The notes beneath the pieces are model-generated. The model was given only the letters and a program-made list of their open reading frames with translations, made no database searches and had not been told where the DNA came from. From DAOSWM01 sp035380045 (lineage in GTDB: Bacteria > Bacteroidota > Bacteroidia > Bacteroidales > Tenuifilaceae), in the NCBI GenBank assembly GCA_035380045.1, contig DAOSWM010000072.1, positions 1 through 12,897 of the forward strand: DNA of 12,897 bases, given 5' to 3'. The position numbers were made by a program, and so were the translations under genes. The first letter of the stretch is position 1. Every line of letters begins with the position of its first letter. This document shows positions 1-6,859 of the stretch, piece after piece.

Positions 1-9
1 AAAAGCAAA

Positions 10-42
10 GGGGAGCGAACGCGCTCCCCGCAGCCTTTTTTT
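10..42 (+). terminator. Intrinsic terminator of an upstream gene outside the window
   Basis: A perfect 8-bp GC-rich stem (GGGGAGCG at 10-17, CGCTCCCC at 22-29) with the loop AACG is followed after six bases by seven T (36-42). This is the form of a rho-independent terminator for a plus-strand transcript coming from the left. The six-base spacer before the T-run is a little long. The gene it serves is not in the window. Confidence 0.75.
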
Positions 43-136
43 CTTGGGCTGTATTCGGCCCAAGAGGGAAGGCCGAACAACGCAGTTGTGAGGCAATCCC
101 TCTTGAGTAGGCCGAACAACACAGTTGAGAGGCAAT
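43..136. repeat. Cluster of overlapping inverted repeats and two direct repeats
   Basis: Two 28-base direct repeats (70-97 and 109-136) differ at two positions; each carries a CAAC...GTTG mini-hairpin. Overlapping inverted repeats surround them: CTTGGGC 43-49 with GCCCAAG 58-64; TTCGGCC 54-60 with GGCCGAA 71-77 (or the second copy at 110-116); CAAGAGGGA 61-69 with TCCCTCTTG 97-105. Several of these pairings exclude one another. I do not recognise the element. It could be a decayed small mobile element, a recombination site, or a structured RNA after the terminator. Confidence 0.6.
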
Positions 137-228
137 TTAGTTGGAGATAACCGGTTGTATAGAGGGTGCATACTAACATCTTTTTTTGTATGTTTTGAGC
201 GAAAAAGAAAGACAAAATGTCTTGTTTA

Positions 229-262
229 TTTGCATAAAAACTGGATAAATATATAGTCTTTG
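229..262 (+). promoter_or_regulatory. Possible Bacteroidota-type promoter of the AbiEi-like pseudogene
   Basis: TTTG at 229-232 and TAGTCTTTG at 254-262 resemble the Bacteroidota sigma-ABfr pattern (TTTG about 20 bases upstream of TAnnTTTG). The downstream box has one extra base compared with the consensus. Its position, 16 bases before the ATG at 279, fits a promoter with a short leader. It is a weak match in an AT-rich region. Confidence 0.35.
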
Positions 263-278
263 CTCCGGATAATATAAT

Positions 279-553
279 ATGAAAATAGTTGATTACATAC
301 TATTTACAATAGATAGGTTTCAAAAGGATATGTGTTCACCTATACTGATTTTCTAGCAGAGGTGAAACAAAAAGAAGCGGTCAATAAAGTACTAAACCGG
401 ATGGTGACTATATGTAAGATTGCCAAGCTTTCCAAAGGCAAATATTACAAACCCGAAACCACTCCTTTCTGGATTTTACAGCCTAACCGGTCACAGGTGA
501 TCAAGGATCTCCTAGAAGAGAATGGGAAACCTCTTAGCGACCACAGGACCTGA
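279..553 (+). pseudogene. Broken DUF6088 / AbiEi-like antitoxin-type winged-helix gene
   Basis: Reading from ATG 279 gives MKIVDYILFTIDRF. The frame then shifts at about 321, and the next frame continues with KGYVFTYTDF, a run to KVLNRMV, then LSKGKYYKPE, and LLEENGK. From memory of Bacteroidota DUF6088 proteins, restoring one C (CCAAAAGG in place of CAAAAGG) would rejoin the two halves as RFPKGYVFTYTDF. The 3' part is also lost: after LLEENGK the frame ends at TGA 551-553, where the family continues with a TG.. YN.LGLTTQ region. Such proteins resemble the AbiEi antitoxins of type IV toxin-antitoxin pairs. No nucleotidyltransferase AbiEii partner remains. The GTG at 332 is only the first start codon after the shift, not a true gene start. 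The family assignment rests on remembered motifs. Confidence 0.55.
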
Positions 554-693
554 TAGCGTTTTCTTACCAGTAAACTGAGAATTTCCTACACTTCCCCTAT
601 CCGCTGTTGCAAACTCTCCTGTTTTTTCTTGTTTATGTTTAGCTTTTCTTTATTAAATTAGCCAATCTTTGACAAGTTACTAATATCATCAAT
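554..693. other. Non-coding gap between two pseudogenes
   Basis: This is AT-rich sequence with no credible reading frame. The first bases (about 535-575) can be read in another frame as TTGPDSVF, possibly the last recognisable trace of the DUF6088-like gene. No clear promoter for the following XRE gene was found. Confidence 0.4.
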
Positions 694-978
694 ATGTTTT
701 TGGGAAAACGAATAAAGGAATTACAGGAAGTACGGGAAGAAAAATGACTGTTTCAACGCCAACTAGCTGCTGAACTGGAATTTGATGCTCCTATGTACAG
801 TAAAATAGAACGCGGTGAACGCCGGGCAAAAAGAAAGCAAGTCTTTAAACTGGCCAAACATTATTAGGTCAATGAAAACGAACTGCTGTTGCTCTGGCTG
901 GCCGGTCAGATTTATGAACTGATTAATTATGAAGATTTAGCCAAAGACGTACTAAGAATTGTAGAACAAAATATTTAA
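694..978 (+). pseudogene. XRE-family helix-turn-helix controller with two in-frame stops
   Basis: From ATG 694 one frame reads through 94 sense positions to TAA 976-978, interrupted only by TGA 745-747 (codon 18) and TAG 865-867 (codon 58). The readable parts are typical of a small Bacteroidota XRE regulator found beside restriction systems: LGKRIKELQE at the start, QRQLAAELEF for the first helices, MYSKIERGERRAKRKQV for the recognition helix and turn, and NENELLLLWLAGQIYELI at the C-terminus. There is no frameshift. Each stop is one substitution from a plausible sense codon (GGA or CGA at 745; CAG or AAG at 865). The gene ends 9 bases before hsdM, so it was probably the controller of that operon. 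Decay is the simplest reading. Stop-codon readthrough or a sequencing error is possible but less likely with two different stops. Confidence 0.8.
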
Positions 979-987
979 AAACTTTAT

Positions 988-3108
988 ATGACATCAGAAA
1001 CACACCGCCAGATGGCGAATTTTATATGGGATATTTGTAACCTGTTAAGAGGACCATACAAACGCAACGAGTACCGTAAAGTTATTTTGCCTCTTACCGT
1101 TTTACGCAGGTTCGATTGTATTCTGGCACCAACGAAACAAAAGGCGCTGGAAGAATACAGCAAGCTAAAGGGCAAACCTGAAAGCATTATCAAAGCCAAA
1201 ATGGAACAGGTTACAGGAGTTAAATTTTACAACCTCTCAAAGCTTGATTTTTCTACCTTACTGGATGATGCTAACCAGATTGCGCCCAACCTGAATAGTT
1301 ACATCAATAACTTCTCTTCCAATGTTCGTGACATTTTCGACCGCTTTGAGTTTGAAGATGAAATTCGGAAAATGGCAGAAAAAAACATCCTGTACCAGGT
1401 AATCAAAAAGTTTGGGCACGATAAAATTGACCTTTCGCCAAGCCGGATTGATAACCTGCAAATGGGCTACATTTTCGAAGAGCTTATCCGAATTGGGGCT
1501 GAACAATCAAACGAGGAAGCCGGGGAACATTTTACCCCGCGCGAAGTCATTAAACTGATGGTTGACCTGCTGCTTTCGCCCGAAGAAGACATCGCCGAAA
1601 GTTTCAAGGTTAAAAAGATTTACGACCCGGCTTGTGGCACAGGCGGTATGTTATCAGAAGCGGAAGATTACCTAAGAAAACTCAACGAAGATTCGCAACC
1701 GCACTTGTATGGTCAGGACTGGAACGACGAAGCCTGGGCAATTTGCCGTTCCGATATGTTGATTAAAGGACACGATGAGGAAAAAATAAAACTGGGCGAC
1801 ACATTTACCAAGGATGCCTACCATGAGGAAAGGTTCGATTACATGTTGGCCAATCCTCCCTTTGGCGTTTCGTGGAAACAACAGGAAAAATACATAAAAC
1901 GCGAAGCTGATACGCTGGGCTATACTGGCAGGTTTGGTGCTGGATTACCACGTGTGAATGATGGTGCACTGCTTTTTCTGCAGCACATGATTGACAAAAT
2001 GGAAACCCTCGAAGAAGGTGGAAGCCGCATTGGTATTGTATTTAATGGTTCGCCCCTCTTTACCGGCGATGCCGGAGGCGGTGAATCCAATATCAGGCAA
2101 TGGATTATCGAAAACGACTGGCTCGAAGCCATTGTTGCCTTACCCGACCAACTCTTCTACAATACCGGTATTTCAACTTACATTTGGGTGGTTACCAATA
2201 AAAAGGTAAAAGACCGCAAAGGCAAAATCCAGTTAATCGATGCACGAAATTTCTGGATACCTATGCGTAAAAGTTTGGGTAATAAACGTAAACAGATTGG
2301 AGATGGCGAAGAAGGCCGCCCCAACCAGATTGCCGACATTACAAGCATTTACGGCAACTTTACACACGACGAAACCAAAGTCCTGAAAATTAAAGAAAAC
2401 AACAACGGCGATTTCGTTGAAAAAGAAATTGTGGTAAGCAAGGTTTTCGACAACGAAGATTTTGGCTACAACAAAATTACTGTTGAACGTCCGCTTCGTT
2501 TGAACTTCCAGGCTTCCGATGAACGGATTGAGTTACTGGATGCAGTAACAGCTTTCCAGAACTTGGCCAGCAGCAAAAAGAAAGACGAAAATGCACGCAT
2601 CCGCGAAATTGAAGCGGGAGAAAAACGTCAGGAAGAAATACGAACTTTACTGCGTGATTTGGGCAAAGCACACAACTACAATCGATACAAAAACCGGAAA
2701 ACTTTTTTAATTGACTTACGTGAGATTGACCGAGCTAAAGGAGCCAAATTAACCGCGGCTGAATTGAAAGCTATACTGGAAGCCCTGGGTGAACGAGACG
2801 AAACCGCCGAAATTTGCCGCGATAAAAAAGGCAACCCGGAACCTGACCCACAATTGCGCGACACCGAAATGGTGCCCCTCAAAGAAAGCATTGAAGAATA
2901 CTTTGAGCGTGAAGTTTTACCCCATGTACCCGATGCCTGGGTAGATGACTCCAAAACCAAAATTGGCTACGAAATACCTCTCAACAGACATTTCTATGTG
3001 TATGAGCCTCCACGCGAACTGGACGTAATTGATGCCGAATTAAAAGGGCTGGAACGGAATATTTTAGATTTGCTTGGTGACGTAACTAAAGATGAGGAGG
3101 TGCAATAA
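988..3108 (+). CDS. hsdM: Type I restriction-modification methyltransferase subunit HsdM
   Basis: This 706-residue DNA N6-adenine methyltransferase subunit transfers a methyl group from S-adenosylmethionine to adenine in the site chosen by HsdS; an M2S complex is expected in the cytoplasm. Residues 1-150 form the helical HsdM N-terminal domain (IWDICNLLRGPYKRNEYRKVILPLTVLRR). HFTPREVIKLM (181-191) precedes the SAM-binding motif I DPACGTGGM (213-221). The catalytic motif IV is NPPFG (289-293). Residues beyond about 510 are a charged helical C-terminal extension that makes this a member of the longer HsdM subgroup (EcoKI HsdM is about 530 residues). The stop TAA shares one base with the ATG of hsdS, so the two are translationally coupled. 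No clear promoter was seen; transcription may start upstream of the broken XRE gene. All catalytic motifs are intact. Confidence 0.96.
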   Translation: MTSETHRQMANFIWDICNLLRGPYKRNEYRKVILPLTVLRRFDCILAPTKQKALEEYSKLKGKPESIIKAKMEQVTGVKFYNLSKLDFSTLLDDANQIAPNLNSYINNFSSNVRDIFDRFEFEDEIRKMAEKNILYQVIKKFGHDKIDLSPSRIDNLQMGYIFEELIRIGAEQSNEEAGEHFTPREVIKLMVDLLLSPEEDIAESFKVKKIYDPACGTGGMLSEAEDYLRKLNEDSQPHLYGQDWNDEAWAICRSDMLIKGHDEEKIKLGDTFTKDAYHEERFDYMLANPPFGVSWKQQEKYIKREADTLGYTGRFGAGLPRVNDGALLFLQHMIDKMETLEEGGSRIGIVFNGSPLFTGDAGGGESNIRQWIIENDWLEAIVALPDQLFYNTGISTYIWVVTNKKVKDRKGKIQLIDARNFWIPMRKSLGNKRKQIGDGEEGRPNQIADITSIYGNFTHDETKVLKIKENNNGDFVEKEIVVSKVFDNEDFGYNKITVERPLRLNFQASDERIELLDAVTAFQNLASSKKKDENARIREIEAGEKRQEEIRTLLRDLGKAHNYNRYKNRKTFLIDLREIDRAKGAKLTAAELKAILEALGERDETAEICRDKKGNPEPDPQLRDTEMVPLKESIEEYFEREVLPHVPDAWVDDSKTKIGYEIPLNRHFYVYEPPRELDVIDAELKGLERNILDLLGDVTKDEEVQ
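3094..3100 (+). promoter_or_regulatory. Strong Shine-Dalgarno for hsdS inside the hsdM end
   Basis: GAGGAGG lies eight bases before the hsdS ATG at 3108 and inside the last codons of hsdM. Such a strong site is uncommon in Bacteroidota and supports the 3108 start and coupled translation of M and S. Confidence 0.7.
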
Positions 3109-4451
3109 TGAAATATCCTCATTATGAAAGCTATAAAGACAGCGGATTAAATTGGCTTGAAACAATCCCAGCAAATTGGGATATAAAAAGAATTAAATAC
3201 ATATCCAAGATATTCGGAAGAATTGGTTTCCGGGGGTATAATGCTGATGATTTGGTTGGTCCAGGAGAAGGTGCAATTACTTTAGGTGCTGGTCACATTG
3301 ACAAGAATGATAAAATAGATTTAAGTTCTCCTGTTTATTTGAGTTGGGAAAAATATGAAGAAAGCCCTGAAATTAAAGTTAGAAAAGGTGACATTATTTT
3401 TGGCCAAAGGGGGTCAATTGGGAAAGTGGCGTATGTTGACAAAGATTATGGCAAGGTTACTATAAATCCAAGTTTGATTTTGCTAAAAGATATTAAACTA
3501 AATCCCATATATCTAACTTTCTTTCTACAAAGCCCACTGATAAGAAAATGGGTTCAACTCATTGGAAATTCTACAGCGGTTCCAATGATTAGTCAAGAAC
3601 AATTTGAAAATTTTCCATGTCTTATCCCTACGAAAGAAGAACAACAATCCATCGCCAATTTTTTAGACAAGGAAACCACCCGTTTAGATGCGCTAATTGC
3701 TAAAAAGCAACAACTCATTGAAACCCTGAAAGAAAAGCGGATTGCTGTTATTTCTCATGCAGTTACCAAAGGACTAAATCCGGATGTTCCTATGAAAGAT
3801 AGCGGCATTGAGTGGATAGGAAAAATACCAGAAAATTGGAATGCATCTCCGATAAAATTTATTGTATCAACGCCAATTACAGATGGTCCTCATACAACAC
3901 CTGATTTTATTGATGAAGGCATACCTTTTATATCGGCTGAAGCAATCGAATATGGTGGAATAAATTTTAATAAAAAAAGAGGCTTTATTAGTGAAGAAGA
4001 CCATAAACTTTTTTCATTAAAATATAAACCGAAGTTAAATGACATTTATGTCGTAAAATCAGGCTCGACAACAGGAAAGATTGCATTTGTTGATACTGAA
4101 ATTGAATTTAACATTTGGTCTCCGTTAGCTGCAGTTAGGGTAAAAAAAGAATTTAGTCCAAAATTCGTGTTCTATGCTCTTTCTGCTGATTCTTTTCAAA
4201 AACAAATATCACTTTTTTGGAGCTTCGGGACTCAACCGAACATTGGAATGGGAGTACTTCAAAATCTTAAAATTGCTTATCCTGATTTAAATACGCAATT
4301 AGAAATTGTTTCATCAATAGACAGAAGAATTGAAAAAATAGATATTACAGTTCAAAAAACAGAAATGTTCGTCTCAAAACTCCAGGAATACAAAACTGCC
4401 CTGATTTCGGCAGCAGTCACCGGAAAAATAAAAGTACCTGAACAAGCATGA
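3108..4451 (+). CDS. hsdS: Type I restriction-modification specificity subunit HsdS
   Basis: This 447-residue subunit sets the DNA sequence recognised by the HsdMS methylase and the HsdRMS nuclease. It has the classic two-fold layout. The N-terminal motif YKDSGLNWLETIPANW (9-24) starts target recognition domain 1 (about 21-175). The first conserved helical spacer follows (EEQQSIANFLDKETTRLDALIAKK onwards, 177-222). The motif repeats as MKDSGIEWIGKIPENW (229-244), opening recognition domain 2 (about 243-398). The second helical arm is at 399-440 (IDRRIEKIDITVQKTE, ALISAAVTGKI). The two half-sites should be separated by a fixed number of bases; the target cannot be read from sequence alone. The recognition domains are more AT-rich than the flanks. 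The gene overlaps frg by four bases (ATGA). It is full length and intact. Confidence 0.95.
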   Translation: MKYPHYESYKDSGLNWLETIPANWDIKRIKYISKIFGRIGFRGYNADDLVGPGEGAITLGAGHIDKNDKIDLSSPVYLSWEKYEESPEIKVRKGDIIFGQRGSIGKVAYVDKDYGKVTINPSLILLKDIKLNPIYLTFFLQSPLIRKWVQLIGNSTAVPMISQEQFENFPCLIPTKEEQQSIANFLDKETTRLDALIAKKQQLIETLKEKRIAVISHAVTKGLNPDVPMKDSGIEWIGKIPENWNASPIKFIVSTPITDGPHTTPDFIDEGIPFISAEAIEYGGINFNKKRGFISEEDHKLFSLKYKPKLNDIYVVKSGSTTGKIAFVDTEIEFNIWSPLAAVRVKKEFSPKFVFYALSADSFQKQISLFWSFGTQPNIGMGVLQNLKIAYPDLNTQLEIVSSIDRRIEKIDITVQKTEMFVSKLQEYKTALISAAVTGKIKVPEQA

Positions 4452-5344
4452 GCGCAGAATTTACCATCAAATCATTTGAAGATTATTTAACCGTCATTCG
4501 CGACGAGTTAAAAATTGAACATCCCTACTACCGGGGACAAACAAAACAAATTACCGATGGCTACGAGTTAAAGCCATCTATAGGTAGATACAATCACCTC
4601 GAAAGAAAAAACTTATCACAGTTCTATGATTTTGAGTGCCGCATTCTCGACACCTTTGCCAACCACGTAATGGGGCAGGTTAACCACCTCCCCCGCAACG
4701 ATTGGGAATACCTGGCACTGGCTCAACATCACGGCTTGCCTACCCGCTTTATGGACTGGACAACCAATCCGCTGGTTGCCCTCTATTTTGCATCGCGCAA
4801 TGCAAAAAAAGATACCGATAGTGCCGTGTATGTGCTAACCAAAAATGTGGTTAAATACAGCGAAATTATCCGCAACAGCGAAAACAAACATAAGGAAATT
4901 GAACCTATTGGCGACTTAACCACCGAAAAACACATCGATGATTTAGACCCCTACGGAGATTTTGATTTAGACGAAACAGCCGACGAAGCACACGATGAAT
5001 CGGTTGATTATGATTTGGGCATTCCTGCTACTGAAACAACAACCTTAGTAAAAAAGGATGTAGAATCTCCTTTCGACATTACCCAAAACATTATTTACGA
5101 CCCTGCCCATGTTTCACCGCGCATTCGTGCACAAGACGGGGTTCTGCTGGCTTGCCACCAGCCTCTAAAACCAATTGAAGAAGCAGATTATATTGAAATA
5201 ATAATAAAACACGATAACAACAACCATCGGAAAATTTGTAAGCAATTGGAGCAATACGGGGTATTCGACAAACAATTGTTTCCCGATTTAGACGGTATGG
5301 CAAAATGGTTAAAGTATAAACAATTTGAAACCGAAGGAGCATAA
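4448..5344 (+). CDS. FRG-domain protein embedded in the restriction operon
   Basis: This 298-residue cytoplasmic protein carries the FRG domain (named for its conserved F/Y-R-G motif). The family motifs are in order: YYRGQ (27-31), LALAQHHGLPTRFMDWTTNPLVALYFAS (89-116), RIRAQDGVLL (225-234) and LFPDLDGMAKWL (277-288). The biochemical activity of the domain is not established; such proteins often occur near phage-defence genes. Residues about 155-190 form an acidic, probably disordered insertion rich in D and E between the two halves of the domain. The ATG overlaps the hsdS stop (ATGA), so its expression is coupled to the specificity subunit. That argues for a role linked to the RM system (inference). 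No signal peptide or membrane segment is visible. Confidence 0.85.
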   Translation: MSAEFTIKSFEDYLTVIRDELKIEHPYYRGQTKQITDGYELKPSIGRYNHLERKNLSQFYDFECRILDTFANHVMGQVNHLPRNDWEYLALAQHHGLPTRFMDWTTNPLVALYFASRNAKKDTDSAVYVLTKNVVKYSEIIRNSENKHKEIEPIGDLTTEKHIDDLDPYGDFDLDETADEAHDESVDYDLGIPATETTTLVKKDVESPFDITQNIIYDPAHVSPRIRAQDGVLLACHQPLKPIEEADYIEIIIKHDNNNHRKICKQLEQYGVFDKQLFPDLDGMAKWLKYKQFETEGA

Positions 5345-5383
5345 AAAAACCTGCCGGTTAAAGCATGTTTTCAATTTCTTGAA

Positions 5384-5421
5384 CTTGGTTACGTTCTCCG
5401 AGGAGAAGAAGCTTGACCAAG
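5384..5421 (+). promoter_or_regulatory. Two-part hairpin in the frg-DUF3800 gap
   Basis: CTTGGT (5384-5389) can pair with ACCAAG (5416-5421). Inside it, TTCTC (5394-5398) pairs with GAGAA (5403-5407) around a CGAG loop. There is no T-run after it, so it is not a standard terminator. It lies 39 bases before the DUF3800 start and could be an operator, an RNA-processing site or an mRNA stabiliser. The 115-base gap has no other recognisable content. Confidence 0.4.
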
Positions 5422-5459
5422 TATGACAAAACAAAAGTAAACCTATTAAATGAATTACC

Positions 5460-6134
5460 ATGCAGAAAAAGACATTTAATTTCTATTGTGATGAAAGCAC
5501 ACACCTCGAAAACGACCATTTCCCTTTTATGGTTATTGGTTACGTTAGTGCTGCATGGAATCAGGTTAAACTACATGCTCAGAATATACTTCGGTTAAAA
5601 CAGGAACATAGGTATAAAGGGGAGATTAAATGGTCAAAACTATCGGAATCAAACTACACCTTTTACGCCGACTTAATCGATTATTTCTTTGCAACCGATT
5701 TAAATTTCCGGGCAGTTATTGTTGACAAATCAAGGATTGACAATGAGCGCTTGGGCTTCACCTACAACGATTTTTATTACCGGATGTATTATCAGTTGTT
5801 GCACCACAAAATAAATATGGAGCATACCTACAACGTGTACCTCGACATAAAAGACACCTGCAGCTACGAAAAAATCAGAAAGCTCAGGCAAATCCTGAAT
5901 GTGAATTACGGGAATGTTCGAAATTTGCAGTTCATTCACTCTCACGAAAGCGCCCTTTTGCAAATGACCGACGTATTAATGGGTGCCATCAACTATCACC
6001 TTCGAGATGAAGGAAAAGTGATTGCAAAGCATAAATTAATCAATAAAATACAGGCACACGCCAACCGTCCACTCAACTGTTCAACGCCGCTTGGTGCCGA
6101 AAAATTTAACCTGTTCTTCATCGAATTAAAATAA
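5460..6134 (+). CDS. DUF3800-family protein, putative nuclease-like
   Basis: This 224-residue protein has the two hallmarks of DUF3800: an N-terminal FYCDES motif (D11, E12, S13) and a late HSHESALLQMTDVLMGAI segment (about 160-177, with E163, Q168 and D171). The spaced acidic residues suggest a metal-binding site. The family has been compared with RNase H-like nucleases, but its activity is not proven. It is common on phages, plasmids and defence islands. The stop is 6 bases before the next gene, so the two are a pair. It starts 115 bases after frg. The start at 5460 puts the DES motif close to the N-terminus, as is usual in the family. No Shine-Dalgarno is visible. Confidence 0.8.
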   Translation: MQKKTFNFYCDESTHLENDHFPFMVIGYVSAAWNQVKLHAQNILRLKQEHRYKGEIKWSKLSESNYTFYADLIDYFFATDLNFRAVIVDKSRIDNERLGFTYNDFYYRMYYQLLHHKINMEHTYNVYLDIKDTCSYEKIRKLRQILNVNYGNVRNLQFIHSHESALLQMTDVLMGAINYHLRDEGKVIAKHKLINKIQAHANRPLNCSTPLGAEKFNLFFIELK

Positions 6135-6140
6135 GCCGGT

Positions 6141-6671
6141 ATGCCATTCAATCTGCTAAAAAAATATCCTGAGTTATTAGAAATCGGACATCTCATGGAG
6201 CCGGACAGAAATCGTTTGTTAAAATGGGTTTTTGAACGCGATATTGAGAATAACCAAAATTTCAGATTTAAAGGAAAAGTGATTCGCCCCATAAAAGGTG
6301 AAGAACCGGCCATGCAACTTTTATTTCGCCACCTCACGACCGAAGAAATGGAGGAGGAAAATGAAAATGGAAAATTGTTCAAACGTAGAATTTTTGAAAT
6401 TCATCGTTCCCAACGTTTACACTGGGTAAAATATCACATCGATGAAAACCTGAAAAAGAATATCGAAATTTTCAGTACAGAAGAGCGTATTAACGGCAAA
6501 AAGAAATACAGGACTTACATTTATGATTTGACTCAAAAATATGTAATAGTACTGGAACCACATCGCAGCGGTATGGACTACTATTTACTGTCGGCTTATT
6601 ACCTGAACCGGTGCTATGGGGTGAAGAAAATGAAAAAGAAAGTAATGAATAAACTAGACGAATTATTATAA
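6141..6671 (+). CDS. Unnamed 176-residue protein paired with DUF3800; possible BECR-like fold
   Basis: I do not know a firm name for this family. Visible blocks are LLKKYPELLEIGHLMEPDRNRLLKWVFERDI near the start and EPAMQLLFRHLTT (55-67). An acidic linker (68-77) follows, then RSQRLHWVKYHIDE (89-102), EERINGKKKYRTYIYDL (114-130), KYVIVLEPHRS (133-143) and DYYLLSAYYLN (146-156). The end is lysine-rich (161-173). The order H94-basic residues-R124/T125/Y126-terminal YLLSAYYLN strand resembles the barnase/EndoU/colicin/RelE (BECR) RNase fold seen in phage-linked toxins. That is a pattern match, not a proven homology. It follows DUF3800 by 6 bases and is likely co-translated. A toxin/partner pair or a two-subunit effector is possible. 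Confidence 0.6.
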   Translation: MPFNLLKKYPELLEIGHLMEPDRNRLLKWVFERDIENNQNFRFKGKVIRPIKGEEPAMQLLFRHLTTEEMEEENENGKLFKRRIFEIHRSQRLHWVKYHIDENLKKNIEIFSTEERINGKKKYRTYIYDLTQKYVIVLEPHRSGMDYYLLSAYYLNRCYGVKKMKKKVMNKLDELL

Positions 6672-6678
6672 CAACGCA

Positions 6679-6710
6679 GAGGACGGTACATATCCTGATG
6701 TATCGTCCTC
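6679..6710 (+). terminator. Long hairpin before hsdR; possible terminator or attenuator
   Basis: A 13-bp stem with one G-T pair (6679-6691 with 6698-6710; GAGGACG against CGTCCTC at its base) has a six-base loop. It starts 7 bases after the stop of the 176-residue gene. The sequence after it is pyrimidine-rich (CTCCTTCTTCCT) but not a pure T-run. It may end or reduce transcription before hsdR, protect the upstream mRNA, or be an operator. Either way it separates the M-S-cargo unit from hsdR. Confidence 0.5.
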
Positions 6711-6739
6711 CGAAACTCCTTCTTCCTAATTAAGGAAAG

Positions 6740-6859
6740 ATGAGCGCAACAAATATAGGACTAAAAATTGAAATTGCAATAGTTATTAACTGTTTTAACA
6801 AATGGGCAGCCAAAATTATACCGAAAAAGCATTTGAAACATACATCGAAGAAAGCCTGA
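6740..6859 (+). CDS. Possible 39-codon leader ORF overlapping the hsdR start
   Basis: ATG 6740 is preceded by AAGGAAAG, the best ribosome-binding site in this gap. It opens a frame (MSATNIGLKIEIAIVINCF...) that ends at TGA 6857-6859, 58 bases inside hsdR and in another frame. hsdR itself has no visible Shine-Dalgarno. The small frame could act as a leader that affects hsdR translation, or be chance. No similarity to a known peptide was recognised. Confidence 0.25.
   Translation: MSATNIGLKIEIAIVINCFNKWAAKIIPKKHLKHTSKKA

Noticed and set aside
43..136. CRISPR array
   Set aside because: Only two repeat copies, separated by 11 bases, with no spacer-length regularity and no cas genes.
332..553. 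A 73-residue intact gene with GTG start
   Set aside because: Recognisable sequence continues upstream of 332 (KGYV) and further in another frame from ATG 279, so this is the middle of a frameshifted gene.
3108..4451. Recombinase-driven shufflon of hsdS
   Set aside because: The two similar motifs in hsdS are direct, as in every two-domain HsdS. No second hsdS, inverted repeats or tyrosine recombinase gene is in the window.
5413..5598. 61-residue plus-strand frame
   Set aside because: It overlaps the start of the DUF3800 gene in another frame and has no recognisable motif; a shadow frame.
5996..6382. 128-residue minus-strand frame
   Set aside because: It is antisense across the DUF3800 and 176-residue genes. 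Its serine-rich composition is what the reverse of coding sequence gives, and no motif is seen.
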